Notes: a model not told the origin generated them from the letters alone. A stretch of DNA of 32,621 bases from Bacillota bacterium (GCA_023411795.1 JAEYOK010000011.1:1-32621); one strand, 5' to 3'. Numbered from the stretch's first letter, positions 8,643 through 17,663 are shown. Numbers and translations: made by a program.

Positions 8643-9706
8643 ATGATAAAAAAATAAGAGTGCTTATCGTAGATGACTCGGCATTAATACGACGCATCAT
8701 ACAAAACGTTTTGGCAGAGGACCCGGAGATTGAGATAGTGGGGACTGCAAAAGATGGTATAGATGCATTAAAAAAGGCTACGGAACTTAATCCGGATATT
8801 ATAACTCTTGACGTCGAAATGCCGTTGATGGATGGCCTGAGTTGCCTTGAAAACCTGCTTAAACAAGGTACTTATGGTATTATAATGGTGAGCAGTTTTG
8901 CTAAGGATAGAACAACTGCTACTATCAGAGCACTTGAGCTTGGAGCTTTTGATTTTATAACAAAATCCGGTAATATTTTTGATATGTCTTCACAAAATAA
9001 GCAAAATGAGATTATAGATAAGGTAAAACTTGCTTATAGAACCTTGAAGAGGAACCAATTATTTTATAATGTTAGGAAGAAAGAAACACAAGAAAACTTA
9101 GAAAGCATAAAAAAGCCGAATAAAATGGAGTATGTCATAGCTTTGGGCATCTCAACAGGCGGCCCCAGAGCACTTTCTGAGATTCTTCCAGAGTTTCCCG
9201 GAGATATTCCGGCAGCCATTGTTGTAGTTCAGCATATGCCGCCGGGGTTTACCGCCTCATTGGCGGCTAGATTAAACGAAACTTGCAGACTCTCTGTCAA
9301 AGAGGCTGAGGATAACGATGAATTGAAGGCAGGGCACGTTTATATTGCTCCGGGGGATAATCATTTAATATTTAACAGTGAAGGCGGTAAACTGATAATT
9401 AGACTTATAAAAACTCCACCTGTAGGAGGATTGCGACCAAATGTTGATGTAATGATGACATCATTAGCAGAAACCGATTTCAAACCTATCATAGGTGTAA
9501 TAATGACGGGAATGGGAAATGATGGGAGCAAAGGCCTGAAAAAGCTGAAGGAAAATAAGGATGCATTTGTTATTGCTCAAGATGAAAGCACAAGTGTTGT
9601 TTTTGGAATGCCTAGGTCAGCGATAGATAGTGGTGTGGTAGATAAAACTGTTCCGCTACAAGAAATACCAACATGCATAATGAATTATATGGGGGTGCGC
9701 GGGTAA
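8639..9706 (+). CDS. cheB: Chemotaxis protein-glutamate methylesterase/glutamine deamidase CheB
   Basis: 355 aa. The receiver domain (1-125) has D12/D13, phospho-acceptor D58 (LDVEMPLMDG) and K109. A linker of about 40 residues precedes the methylesterase domain (about 163-350), with the catalytic triad visible: S172 (GISTGGPRAL), H199 (VVQHMPPGF) and D295 (GMGNDG). It removes methyl groups from chemoreceptors when phosphorylated by CheA. It overlaps the PilZ gene by 4 bases and cheA by 1 base. No cheR methyltransferase lies in this window. Confidence 0.97.
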   Translation: MNDKKIRVLIVDDSALIRRIIQNVLAEDPEIEIVGTAKDGIDALKKATELNPDIITLDVEMPLMDGLSCLENLLKQGTYGIIMVSSFAKDRTTATIRALELGAFDFITKSGNIFDMSSQNKQNEIIDKVKLAYRTLKRNQLFYNVRKKETQENLESIKKPNKMEYVIALGISTGGPRALSEILPEFPGDIPAAIVVVQHMPPGFTASLAARLNETCRLSVKEAEDNDELKAGHVYIAPGDNHLIFNSEGGKLIIRLIKTPPVGGLRPNVDVMMTSLAETDFKPIIGVIMTGMGNDGSKGLKKLKENKDAFVIAQDESTSVVFGMPRSAIDSGVVDKTVPLQEIPTCIMNYMGVRG

Positions 9707-11757
9707 TGGATATGAATCAATACCTGGACATATTTGTAGAAGAGTCACGAGAGCATTTACAACAACTTAACGTCTCTCTTTTGGAATTGGAGAAGGACAA
9801 TAAGAATAAATCAGTCCTTAATGAGATATTCCGAGTTGCCCATACTCTAAAAGGTATGTCGGGAACTATGGGATATACCAAAATGCAGACGTTGACTCAT
9901 GATATGGAAGATGTATTGGATGCACTTCGCAATGAAAGAGTTTATGCAGATTCAAATATGGTGGATATATTGTTCAAGTGCCTGGATGCCTTGGAGACAT
10001 ATGTTAATACAATTGCGCAGACAGGGCAGGAAGGCAGTGAGACCTTTCAGGAGATTATTGATGAACTGAATAATATAAATAATGATGGTGCCCCCCAAAA
10101 ACCTCAAAAGAGTTCATTTAAAAACGGGAAAGCCGTAAATACAATGAGCTCAGAACCAGTAAAAGCATTGAGTCTGGAGCTTAACCAATACGATGTTAAT
10201 GTAATTAAGAAGGCTCTGGAAGCAGATATGAATGTTTTAGAAATACATGTGGTTCTGGATAAGGGATGCTTACTAAAGGCTGCTAGGGCATTCATAGTAT
10301 TCCAAATTCTTGAGAAAAATTCAGAAGTGATAAAATCAGTACCAAAAGTAGAAGATATCGAAGATGAACGCTTTGAGAATGACTTTACGGTAATAGTTAT
10401 AACATCAAAGACAAAAGAATTTTTCTCACAGGAGATTAATTCTGTAGCAGAAATATCTAAGGTGGAAATTACACAAGTGTTAAATGAAAACATGACCCAA
10501 AAAGCCAGCAACGACGAGGAAGTAGTGGAGGTTTCGGAAACTAAATCTTCTCAAGCTGCACAAGCAAATTCAAAAGGAACAGATGAACACAAGAAACTTC
10601 AAAAGACAGGCAAAACAGTTCGCGTGGATATTGACCGCCTTGACACCTTAATGAATTTAGTAAGTGAGTTAATAATTATTAAGACCCGTCTTGATGATAC
10701 GAGTAAGGGTAACGAAAATGGTGACAGGGAGACTATAGAATATCTGGAACGCATTACTACAAGTATCCATGATGCTGTTATGAAAGTGCGAATGGTTCCT
10801 GTTGAAACAGTATTTAACAGATTCCCAAGAATGATACGGGATATTGCAAGAGAACTTGATAAAGATATAAACCTACATATGTCGGGTGAAGAGACAGAAC
10901 TTGATAGAACAGTTATCGATGAAATTGGAGATCCGTTGATACATATTCTCAGAAACTCAGCAGACCATGGATTGGAAACCCATGAAGAAAGAGCGAAAAC
11001 GGGTAAAACAACATTTGGTAATATATATTTACGAGCTTTCCAGGATGGTAATAACGTTGTTATCGAAGTTGAAGATGATGGTCGCGGTATTGATGTAGAT
11101 AAAGTGCGAAAGAAAATAGTAGAAAAGGGTATCGAGTCATCTGAGATAGTTGCATCGTTCTCTGATAATGAAGTAATTGAGTATCTCTTTAAGCCAAGCT
11201 TCAGTACAGCCGATAAGGTTACAGACCTCTCCGGGAGAGGGGTCGGATTGGACGTGGTTAAAACCAAGATTGAAGCTCTGGGCGGCATAGTTGAAGTCGA
11301 TTCTGCCAAAGGAAAAGGAAGCAAATTTATTATTCGCATACCATTGACACTTGCAATTATTCAGGCACTTATGGTCAGAGTAGGCAATGAAAAATACGCC
11401 ATTCCGCTGGGTTCAATAAAGGAAATTGAAAGCGTTAAACCCGGAGATATACGTCTGGTTAGAAATCAAGAAGTGATTTTACTGCGCGATGTACTGGTTC
11501 CTGTTGTTAGATTAGATAAAATCCTGAGTGTTCCGGGGTCAATACCTGACCATCAGAAGAAGGGTATTACTTGTGTTATAACTAAAAAGGGTGAAAAACT
11601 CTCAGCCTTTATAGTTGACTCTCTTATCGGTCAGCAGGAGATTGTCATAAAATCTCTTGGAAAGCTCATGTCAGGAGTAAAATATATAGCGGGTGCAACA
11701 ATTCTTGGTGATGGTAATGTTGCTCTAATCTTGGATGTAAATTCTCTTGCCATATGA
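9706..11757 (+). CDS. cheA: Chemotaxis sensor histidine kinase CheA
   Basis: 683 aa from the ATG that overlaps the cheB stop (TAATG); an upstream in-frame ATG at 9673 would add 11 residues inside cheB and is less likely. The order is P1 HPt with phospho-histidine H46 (RVAHTLKGMSG), a CheY/CheB-binding P2 domain (about 150-265), an acidic linker, P3 dimerisation (about 305-370), P4 kinase with N-box LRNSADHGLE, VEDDGRGID and GRGVGLDVV (about 370-545), and P5 CheW-like domain (about 550-683). It couples receptor arrays to CheY and CheB. A 33-base gap leads to cheW. Confidence 0.97.
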   Translation: MDMNQYLDIFVEESREHLQQLNVSLLELEKDNKNKSVLNEIFRVAHTLKGMSGTMGYTKMQTLTHDMEDVLDALRNERVYADSNMVDILFKCLDALETYVNTIAQTGQEGSETFQEIIDELNNINNDGAPQKPQKSSFKNGKAVNTMSSEPVKALSLELNQYDVNVIKKALEADMNVLEIHVVLDKGCLLKAARAFIVFQILEKNSEVIKSVPKVEDIEDERFENDFTVIVITSKTKEFFSQEINSVAEISKVEITQVLNENMTQKASNDEEVVEVSETKSSQAAQANSKGTDEHKKLQKTGKTVRVDIDRLDTLMNLVSELIIIKTRLDDTSKGNENGDRETIEYLERITTSIHDAVMKVRMVPVETVFNRFPRMIRDIARELDKDINLHMSGEETELDRTVIDEIGDPLIHILRNSADHGLETHEERAKTGKTTFGNIYLRAFQDGNNVVIEVEDDGRGIDVDKVRKKIVEKGIESSEIVASFSDNEVIEYLFKPSFSTADKVTDLSGRGVGLDVVKTKIEALGGIVEVDSAKGKGSKFIIRIPLTLAIIQALMVRVGNEKYAIPLGSIKEIESVKPGDIRLVRNQEVILLRDVLVPVVRLDKILSVPGSIPDHQKKGITCVITKKGEKLSAFIVDSLIGQQEIVIKSLGKLMSGVKYIAGATILGDGNVALILDVNSLAI

Positions 11758-11790
11758 TTTTAATGGAGTAGTAAAAGGGGGAACTCGCAA

Positions 11791-12246
11791 ATGGAAGCTA
11801 AATCTTTAAATAAGGAAGTAAAACAATTTGTTGCATTTAAAGTGGGAGATCAGGAATACGGAGCAGATATCCATAAGGTTTCAATAATTGAGAAAGCTCT
11901 GAACACAGCACGAGTTCCTACGGCTCCGAAATATATCAAGGGAGTTGTTAATCTCAGAGGTGACATTATTCCCATCATGAGCATGAGGATAAAGTTCGAT
12001 TTACCAGAAATTGAAGAGGATGACGACACCAGAACCATTATCTTCAAATTTAATGATGCTTTGCTTGGGATAATAGTAGATGCGGTTGATGAGGTTGTAA
12101 CAATGAAAGAAGAAGATATCGATAGTGTTACTACCATATCCAATGACAGAAGCCTAGATTACATTCTTGGGATTGCAAAAGTTGATGGTAGGCTAATCAC
12201 CTTACTAAATATTGAGAAGATGATTATAGAATTGATGGATAAGTAA
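11791..12246 (+). CDS. cheW: Chemotaxis coupling protein CheW
   Basis: 151 aa, a single CheW domain: QFVAFKVGDQEYGADIHKV, then the conserved VPTAPKYIKGVVNLRGDIIP turn and a late LLNIEKMI. CheW bridges chemoreceptors and the CheA P5 domain. AAGGGGG lies ahead of the ATG. It belongs to the same operon as cheA and cheC. Confidence 0.96.
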   Translation: MEAKSLNKEVKQFVAFKVGDQEYGADIHKVSIIEKALNTARVPTAPKYIKGVVNLRGDIIPIMSMRIKFDLPEIEEDDDTRTIIFKFNDALLGIIVDAVDEVVTMKEEDIDSVTTISNDRSLDYILGIAKVDGRLITLLNIEKMIIELMDK

Positions 12247-12269
12247 TAATTAGAGAGGTGTTTTGGGAA

Positions 12270-12893
12270 GTGGCGAACGGTCTAAATATTAGTGATATTA
12301 ATAGCTTTCATCTCGATGTTCTGCGTGAGATCGGGAATATTGGTGCAGGTAATGCAGCTACAGCACTTGCCAAAATGTTGGACAAAAAGATTGATATGAA
12401 GGTTCCTCAGATTAAGGTTATGAAATTCTCTGAGGTTAGTGATGTTCTGGGCGGTGCCGAAACGGAGGTTGTAGGAATACTGCTGGGAGTGCAGGGCGAC
12501 ATTACAGGTAATATACTATTTGTTCTCGATTTACAGAGTGCCGGTCTTCTTGTTAATATCTTAATGGGCAAGAGCGCTTATGATACAATAGAGTATGATG
12601 AAATGACATGTTCGGCTTTACAAGAGATTGGCAACATTCTCTCTGGCTCGTATCTTTCGGCTCTATCCAACCTGACAAATCTTAGAATCATGGCCGACGT
12701 TCCTGGCCTTGCCATTGATATGGCCGGCGCTATTCTAAGTGTTCCCGCGATTGAGTTTGGTAAAAGTTCTGATACAGTATTATATATAGAAAACGAATTT
12801 ACATATGGAATAGATAGTGTAATAGGGGATTTTTTTCTTGTGCCTGATGAAGTTTCATATGGACGTTTACTCAGTGCTTTAGGAGTGGCGTAA
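12270..12893 (+). CDS. cheC: CheY-P phosphatase CheC
   Basis: 207 aa from GTG 12270, chosen because AGAGGTG (12254-12260) sits 9 bases before it. An in-frame GTG at 12258 overlaps that site and would add four residues. Both phosphatase signatures (D/S-x3-E-x2-N-x22-P) are intact: D16/E20/N23/P46 and S115/E119/N122/P145. It should therefore be an active two-site CheC that dephosphorylates CheY-P and binds CheD. There is no FliY-type FliN domain. The stop overlaps the cheD start by one base, matching their physical partnership. Confidence 0.95.
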   Translation: MANGLNISDINSFHLDVLREIGNIGAGNAATALAKMLDKKIDMKVPQIKVMKFSEVSDVLGGAETEVVGILLGVQGDITGNILFVLDLQSAGLLVNILMGKSAYDTIEYDEMTCSALQEIGNILSGSYLSALSNLTNLRIMADVPGLAIDMAGAILSVPAIEFGKSSDTVLYIENEFTYGIDSVIGDFFLVPDEVSYGRLLSALGVA

Positions 12894-13378
12894 TGGTTGA
12901 GTTAATAAGGGTAGGGATGGCTGACTTAAAAGTTGCGAGTCATCCATCTGTTTTGACTACACTTGGTCTCGGATCGTGTGTTGGTATAACTTTATATGAT
13001 CGCAGAAAGAAACTAATAGGCATGGCGCATATAATGCTTCCTAATTCAAATATAGCAACTGCCAATACAAACAGGGCAAAATTTGCAGATACGGGAATTG
13101 TGGACTTAGTTAATCAAATGTTAGTTATCGGAGCTAATCGCAATGATTTGATCGCAAAAATAGCAGGAGGAGCACAAATGTTTGCTTTCACGGGTTCTAA
13201 TGAAAGCATGAAAATTGGAGCCAGAAACAGTGAAGCGGCAAAGAAGGTACTTAAAGAGCTGGATATACCCATAGTGAGTGAAGATACGGGCGGGAATCAT
13301 GGCAGAACCATAGAAATATCGTCTGAGGATGGAAGGCTCATGGTTAAAACTATTGGATTTGGAATTAAATATATATAA
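12893..13378 (+). CDS. cheD: Chemoreceptor glutamine deamidase CheD
   Basis: 161 aa. The active-site Cys and His are visible as C29 (GLGSCVGITLYD) and H46 (GMAHIMLP), with T23 in the position of the third catalytic residue. The C-terminus has the SEDTGGNHGRTIEI block typical of CheD. It deamidates receptor glutamines and is regulated by CheC. The ATG overlaps the cheC TAA (TAATG), so the pair is translationally coupled. Confidence 0.96.
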   Translation: MVELIRVGMADLKVASHPSVLTTLGLGSCVGITLYDRRKKLIGMAHIMLPNSNIATANTNRAKFADTGIVDLVNQMLVIGANRNDLIAKIAGGAQMFAFTGSNESMKIGARNSEAAKKVLKELDIPIVSEDTGGNHGRTIEISSEDGRLMVKTIGFGIKYI

Positions 13379-13407
13379 TCAAGTAATCAGTATTTGAAGG
13401 GTGTTAT

Positions 13408-13797
13408 ATGACTTATATCCGTAAGTTGCCTCTGCTGATGGCTTTGGCTGGCGCGATTATCACAGGCCTGGTGGGATACATTCATCGGGTAAATAATAAA
13501 GAGAATATGACCAATATGGTCATAACTATGATTATATTTTATGTAGTGGGTTTATTAATAAGAAATACAATATCAAATATTGTGGAAACTTTGAATAAGA
13601 AGGCTGAAGAAAGAGAAAAGGAAGAAAAGCTGAGAATAGCTGAAGAAAAGAAAAAGGCTCAGGAAGAAGAAAAGGACAAAAATTTAGGAAAGTCATTAGA
13701 TCTTGTGGCAGATGATAAATTTGACTTGGGTATAAGTGATGATGAATTTGATGAACTTCCCGTAGCGGATTATATAAAAAACGAACTTAGCAAATAA
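13408..13797 (+). CDS. Small membrane protein with charged coiled coil, flagellar operon (unknown function)
   Basis: 129 aa. Two hydrophobic segments (about 8-25 and 36-52) are followed by a strongly charged helix of about 40 residues rich in Glu/Lys, likely a coiled coil, and then an acidic tail (DDKFDLGISDDEFDELP). I recognise no named domain. It sits 29 bases after cheD and 47 before fliA, inside the fla/che operon, so a role in motility or in its regulation is inferred from place only. Proteins of this layout occur between cheD and fliA in other Clostridia, from general knowledge. Confidence 0.8.
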   Translation: MTYIRKLPLLMALAGAIITGLVGYIHRVNNKENMTNMVITMIIFYVVGLLIRNTISNIVETLNKKAEEREKEEKLRIAEEKKKAQEEEKDKNLGKSLDLVADDKFDLGISDDEFDELPVADYIKNELSK

Positions 13798-13810
13798 ACA
13801 TTCATATTCT

Positions 13811-13828
13811 TTAGAATTTAAATTCTAA
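13811..13828 (+). promoter_or_regulatory. Perfect 18-bp palindrome overlapping the fliA ribosome-binding site
   Basis: TTAGAATTTAAATTCTAA is its own reverse complement. Its last two bases are the first two of AAGGAGG, the fliA Shine-Dalgarno sequence. In RNA, two flanking pairs (C13809-G13830 and U13810-G13829) would extend the stem into that site. It could be a regulator operator or a translation-controlling hairpin; the sequence cannot tell which. Confidence 0.55.
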
Positions 13829-13844
13829 GGAGGCGGAGGTAGAA

Positions 13845-14618
13845 ATGTCGGCATCTGTTTTACAGAGGCAACAGGAGCTATGGAAGAAATATAGCGAAAC
13901 AAAAGATCCTGCAATAAAAGATCAGTTAATAATTGAGTATGCTGATTTAGTCAAGTATGTGGCTGGTCGTTTAAGTATATATTTCGGGTCGAATGTTGAG
14001 TACGATGATTTGGTTGGATATGGCGTTTTTGGTTTGATTGATGCCATCGATAAATTTGATTTAAACAAAAAGGTAAAATTTGAAACATATGCCTCGTTGC
14101 GAATAAGAGGTGCAATAATTGACTCAATCAGGGAGCAGGACTGGGCTCCGAGATCACTTAGAAAAAAAGGAAAAGAACTTGAAAAAGCCTATTTTGAAAT
14201 AGAGAACCAGCTAGGCCATTCTGCAACTGATCAGGAAGTTGCTGACAAGCTGGGGATATCTACTGATGAGCTTAACAAATTGCTACAGGAAGTAAATATG
14301 TCCCAGATGATTTCTCTGGAAGATTATCTTGAGCAGAATCATGAAACAGGATTTGATCCTTTATCGATGCAACGGGATACTAATATGCCCGAACAGAGGA
14401 TGGAGGTTGTTGAGCTAAAAGAGATTCTTTCCGATGCAATTGATAAACTGCCGGAAAAAGAGCGCACAGTTGTTACTTTATACTACTATGAAGAGCTTAC
14501 TCTAAAAGAAATCAGCCTAATAATGAAGGTTTCTGAATCGAGAATATCACAGCTTCACACCAAAGCCATATTAAGAATGAGGGGTAAGCTTGAAAGGCTA
14601 AAGAGTGCAATTTTATAA
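13845..14618 (+). CDS. fliA: RNA polymerase sigma factor for flagellar operons, FliA/SigD (sigma-28)
   Basis: 257 aa. Region 2 contains the FliA/WhiG signatures LVGYGVFGLIDAIDKFD and FETYASLRIRGAIIDSIREQDWAPRSLR. Region 3 follows at about 115-165, and region 4 has LTLKEISLIMKVSESRISQLH as its helix-turn-helix. It directs late flagellar and chemotaxis promoters (TAAA-N15-GCCGATAA type). GGAGGCGGAGG lies ahead of the start and a perfect palindrome overlaps it. The operon order cheW-cheC-cheD-x-fliA resembles Bacillus cheW-cheC-cheD-sigD. Confidence 0.97.
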   Translation: MSASVLQRQQELWKKYSETKDPAIKDQLIIEYADLVKYVAGRLSIYFGSNVEYDDLVGYGVFGLIDAIDKFDLNKKVKFETYASLRIRGAIIDSIREQDWAPRSLRKKGKELEKAYFEIENQLGHSATDQEVADKLGISTDELNKLLQEVNMSQMISLEDYLEQNHETGFDPLSMQRDTNMPEQRMEVVELKEILSDAIDKLPEKERTVVTLYYYEELTLKEISLIMKVSESRISQLHTKAILRMRGKLERLKSAIL

Positions 14619-14665
14619 CTGTATGAGCCATTCTTACTGAGTTAATTAATGAAGGAGGATGTAAG

Positions 14666-16276
14666 ATGCCGGAGGAAAGATTGCAAAAGGATAAAGGCTT
14701 TAGTCTGACTTACGAAAAAGATGGCGTATATCTCACGGTCTATAAGCCGTTGGATTTTTTCTCCAGAGCTAATGAGACCGATATATTTAATTTAATTCGT
14801 AAGAAAAAAATTCAAAACTATAATGCGAATCTTGTTACTGATATAGTAAAGCGCTCTGAAGGCGTGCCCGTAAAAATTGCCGAAGCACAGGAAGAGTGTA
14901 GAATTGATTCGACCGTTGAGGCCATTGTTTCTCAAGATAAGATGGTGGCTTATGTTATATTAACCCCACCCGAAGCAAATGGAGTACCACCAACGCTGGA
15001 GTCCATTGTGCAGGCACTTTATTCCAAAGGTGTCGTAGCCGGGATGAACGAAAGCAAAATTCGTGAGCTTGCTGCTAATCCGATATATAATCAACAGATT
15101 TTAGTTGCCGAAGGTGTCTCTCCTGAAAACGGTAAAAATGGTGAGGTCCATTATCTTATTGATATTAAAAAGGATCATAAGCCTGTAATAATGGAAGACG
15201 GAACGGTCAACTACAAGGATATGAACCTGGTTCAAAGTATTACAAAGGGGCAAAAATTAGCAGAGCTCATACCTCCGGTAATGGGTAAGCCGGGGAAAAA
15301 CCTTGTAGGTGCTGAATTAAAGGCTTTAGACGGAAGACCTGCAAATATACCCAGAGGCAAGAATGTAGTTCTTAGCCCTGATGGACAGGAATTGTACTCC
15401 AACATCGATGGTCAATTGATGTATGTCGACGGTAAAATAAGCGTTTTTCCATCATATGAAGTAATGGCTGACGTAGATAACTCGACAGGAAATATAAAAT
15501 TTATAGGAAATGTATATGTCAGGGGTAATGTACTGTCCGGCTTTGAAATTGAAGCTGGCGGTAATATAGAGGTAGACGGTGTCGTTGAGGGCGCAACACT
15601 AAAAGCCGGTGGGGATATAATCCTCAAAAGGGGAATGCATGGCAATAGTAAAGGTATTCTTGTCTCAGGACGGGATATTATATCAAAATATATTGAAAGT
15701 GCGAATGTTGAAGCGCGTAATGATATAAAAGCCGAAGCAATCATGCACTGTGATATTAAATGTGGAAATAAATTAGAATTGGGAGGCAAAAAAGGTCTCC
15801 TGGTCGGAGGAACAGTTAGGGTTGGTAAAGTGGTTGAGCTTAAATGTTTAGGAAGCCTAATGTCAACAGCTACAATTCTTGAGGTGGGAATTGATCCGCA
15901 TCTTCGGGAAAGACTTAAGTTTCTTAAAAACGATATTGTAAACATGGAAGATGGACTTTTAAAGGCAAATCAGGCAATAACCCTAATTAACAAACTTAAG
16001 CTATCGGGAGATCTTTCGATGGAAAAACGCGAAATATTGGCCAAGAGTACAAGAGCCCGTTTTTTCTATGAGAATAAAATAAAAGAATACAAAAATGAAA
16101 TTGCTGATATTGAAGAAATGCTGCAACAAAGAGCGAACGGCCGCATAAAGGTTCTCGGGAGTGTTTTTCCGGGGGTAAGGGTTGCTATCGGAAATAGTAT
16201 GTTGTATATTAAAGAAGAGGCTCAATATTGTTCTCTTTACAGTGATGGGGCTGACATTCGTTTTGGGCCATTGTGA
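14666..16276 (+). CDS. FapA family protein (DUF342)
   Basis: 536 aa. The N-terminal region (about 1-240) has the FapA pattern, including VVAGMNESKIRELAANPIYN and the GKPGKNLVGAEL block. A right-handed beta-helix follows (about 250-410) with turn repeats such as GNVYVRGNVLSGFEIEAGGN. Then comes a coiled coil (about 415-490) and a small C-terminal beta domain. FapA proteins are cytoplasmic; the Vibrio homologue links membrane association to flagellar or glucose signalling, and the function in Clostridia is unclear. In Clostridia the gene commonly follows fliA. GGAGG precedes the ATG by 7 bases. Confidence 0.92.
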   Translation: MPEERLQKDKGFSLTYEKDGVYLTVYKPLDFFSRANETDIFNLIRKKKIQNYNANLVTDIVKRSEGVPVKIAEAQEECRIDSTVEAIVSQDKMVAYVILTPPEANGVPPTLESIVQALYSKGVVAGMNESKIRELAANPIYNQQILVAEGVSPENGKNGEVHYLIDIKKDHKPVIMEDGTVNYKDMNLVQSITKGQKLAELIPPVMGKPGKNLVGAELKALDGRPANIPRGKNVVLSPDGQELYSNIDGQLMYVDGKISVFPSYEVMADVDNSTGNIKFIGNVYVRGNVLSGFEIEAGGNIEVDGVVEGATLKAGGDIILKRGMHGNSKGILVSGRDIISKYIESANVEARNDIKAEAIMHCDIKCGNKLELGGKKGLLVGGTVRVGKVVELKCLGSLMSTATILEVGIDPHLRERLKFLKNDIVNMEDGLLKANQAITLINKLKLSGDLSMEKREILAKSTRARFFYENKIKEYKNEIADIEEMLQQRANGRIKVLGSVFPGVRVAIGNSMLYIKEEAQYCSLYSDGADIRFGPL

Positions 16277-16293
16277 CGGGAGGGATCACCTGT

Positions 16294-16620
16294 ATGTCAA
16301 TCAGACCGGTGGACTACCAGATTTTGATGCCAAAAGTTAATGATGTAGCCAAAACACTGAGCGAAGAGCAACAAAGATTAAGTGCCCAGGCTCAGCAGAA
16401 TGCAAAGAACTCAGTTAAAGAAGCTGACCAGGATACAAGAAGCGTCCATACACAAAGTGAAGCTCAAAAAACAGTGATTACTGAGGAAAAGAAAAGACAA
16501 AGCGGGAATCAGGGGAAAAAGCAAGACAAAAAAGGCGAGACATCTGAGAAAGATGATAGCGGGAACCCCCGGGAGTTGAAAATGCCTCAAGAGAGACATA
16601 CTATAGACATACGAATCTGA
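16294..16620 (+). CDS. Small polar protein of the flagellar cluster (unknown function)
   Basis: 108 aa from ATG 16294, chosen because GGGAGGGA (16278-16285) is 8 bases upstream. A GTG at 16273 overlapping the fapA stop would add 7 residues. The conserved-looking start MSIRPVDYQILMPKVNDVAK is followed by a Gln/Lys/Glu-rich, probably disordered region and ends in HTIDIRI. There is no membrane segment. From general knowledge, short proteins opening with MSIRP-x-DYQ occur at this spot in many clostridial flagellar clusters; no function is established. Confidence 0.8.
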   Translation: MSIRPVDYQILMPKVNDVAKTLSEEQQRLSAQAQQNAKNSVKEADQDTRSVHTQSEAQKTVITEEKKRQSGNQGKKQDKKGETSEKDDSGNPRELKMPQERHTIDIRI

Positions 16621-16722
16621 TATAATAAATTTGTAGGCATCTAGTTTTTTATTTAAACATATACGAAGGAATATAAAAATTATAATTAATTTACTTATGA
16701 TAAAAGATTGAGGTACAAAACT

Positions 16723-17253
16723 ATGGCAGCGTTTTTTACATGCATTATTTTAGTTGGTTCAGGGTTAACATTGTTTGCCTTAATACTGATGCTATTTGAG
16801 AAAAGAAGGCTCCATGATTACCGCAATGACCTTAGGGAGAAAAAAGACGATCTGATTAAGGTTATCGAGGATGCGGAAGAGCTCATTTCCGAGATGAATC
16901 GTTTTTCTGATTATACTGTCACACAAATTGAAAAGAAGAATGATGAATTGTTAAAATCTATTACACAAGCAGATCTAAAAATTGAGATGATAAGTTCGGT
17001 TGTTGCCAACGAAGATTTTCTAGACCTACCTATAGTTTATGATGAAGATTCTGTTATGCAAATTCTGGAGGAAGAGAAGTCTGAATCAGACGAAGTATTA
17101 GCCACTCCGCGCAAAGGCAAGGTATTAACCTTTGATTTAAAGCGACGTGAAATAATAAAGCTGTCAAAAAGTGGTCTGGACAGTACTGAAATAGCACGCC
17201 TTCTTAATTGCGGGAAGGGAGAAATTGATCTTATTGCAAGAATGGGCAGGTAA
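16723..17253 (+). CDS. DUF6115-like membrane protein, SwrB-like by position
   Basis: 176 aa from ATG 16723, with GAGGT 8 bases before it; a TTG at 16708 would be less good. One N-terminal membrane helix (about 3-25) is followed by a charged coiled coil (about 27-90) and a linker. A C-terminal helix-turn-helix-like segment (KRREIIKLSKSGLDSTEIAR, then LLNCGKGEIDLI) resembles sigma region 4. Bacillus SwrB, encoded just after sigD, also has one membrane helix and a coiled coil, so a flagellar assembly role is a reasonable inference. I could not align the two. The 102-base gap before it is AT-rich, with no clear promoter. Confidence 0.75.
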   Translation: MAAFFTCIILVGSGLTLFALILMLFEKRRLHDYRNDLREKKDDLIKVIEDAEELISEMNRFSDYTVTQIEKKNDELLKSITQADLKIEMISSVVANEDFLDLPIVYDEDSVMQILEEEKSESDEVLATPRKGKVLTFDLKRREIIKLSKSGLDSTEIARLLNCGKGEIDLIARMGR

Positions 17254-17259
17254 TGAAAA

Positions 17260-17658
17260 GTGAAGTTAATTGACGGAAAAAGTGTGCTGCTTGGTATGGG
17301 CCTTGGAATAATTATTACTTCGCTTTTAGGCGTGATTTTCTTTGCCGGATATTCACCCCAATTAACCGATGCTGAAGTGATAAAATTAGCACAAAAGCTT
17401 GGAATGGTGGATAAATACGAAAGCAACAAAGATATAAAGCGAAATTCGGACGGCAGTCTTCTTTTTAAAGTATACGAGGGAGAAACCTTTACAGATATTT
17501 CAAAACGATTATATGATGCCGGTATTATTGAAAGCTCCATTGAATTTGAAATCATTATAAGGAAAGATAATCTTGAGAATGCTATTATGCCCGGAGAATA
17601 TACTATAAGATCTAGTGACGATACCAAGTCTATAATCAAAAAGCTTACAGAAAAATGA
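17260..17658 (+). CDS. Membrane-anchored MltG/YceG N-terminal-like protein (no catalytic domain)
   Basis: 132 aa, GTG start 6 bases after the previous stop. An N-terminal membrane helix (about 8-29) precedes a short region (PQLTDAEVIKLAQKLGM) and a LysM-like fold (about 70-130: VYEGETFTDISKRLYDAGII, ending MPGEYTIRSSDDTKSIIKKL). That part resembles the substrate-binding LysM-like half of MltG endolytic transglycosylases, but the catalytic Glu domain is absent. It is thus a stand-alone binding module, not an enzyme. It is probably the last gene of the fla/che operon. Confidence 0.7.
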   Translation: MKLIDGKSVLLGMGLGIIITSLLGVIFFAGYSPQLTDAEVIKLAQKLGMVDKYESNKDIKRNSDGSLLFKVYEGETFTDISKRLYDAGIIESSIEFEIIIRKDNLENAIMPGEYTIRSSDDTKSIIKKLTEK

Positions 17659-17663
17659 TAGTC

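Noticed and set aside
9673..9705. Earlier ATG for cheA
   Set aside because: It lies in the end of cheB; the TAATG overlap at 9704-9708 gives the usual CheA N-terminus.
10599..11339. Long minus-strand open frame (246 codons) opposite cheA
   Set aside because: It mirrors the codon use of cheA, is rich in Ser/Ile/Leu with no domain, and has no ribosome-binding site. The same applies to frames opposite flhG (6987-7640), flhF, fapA (15412-15945) and the 16.7-17.6 kb genes.
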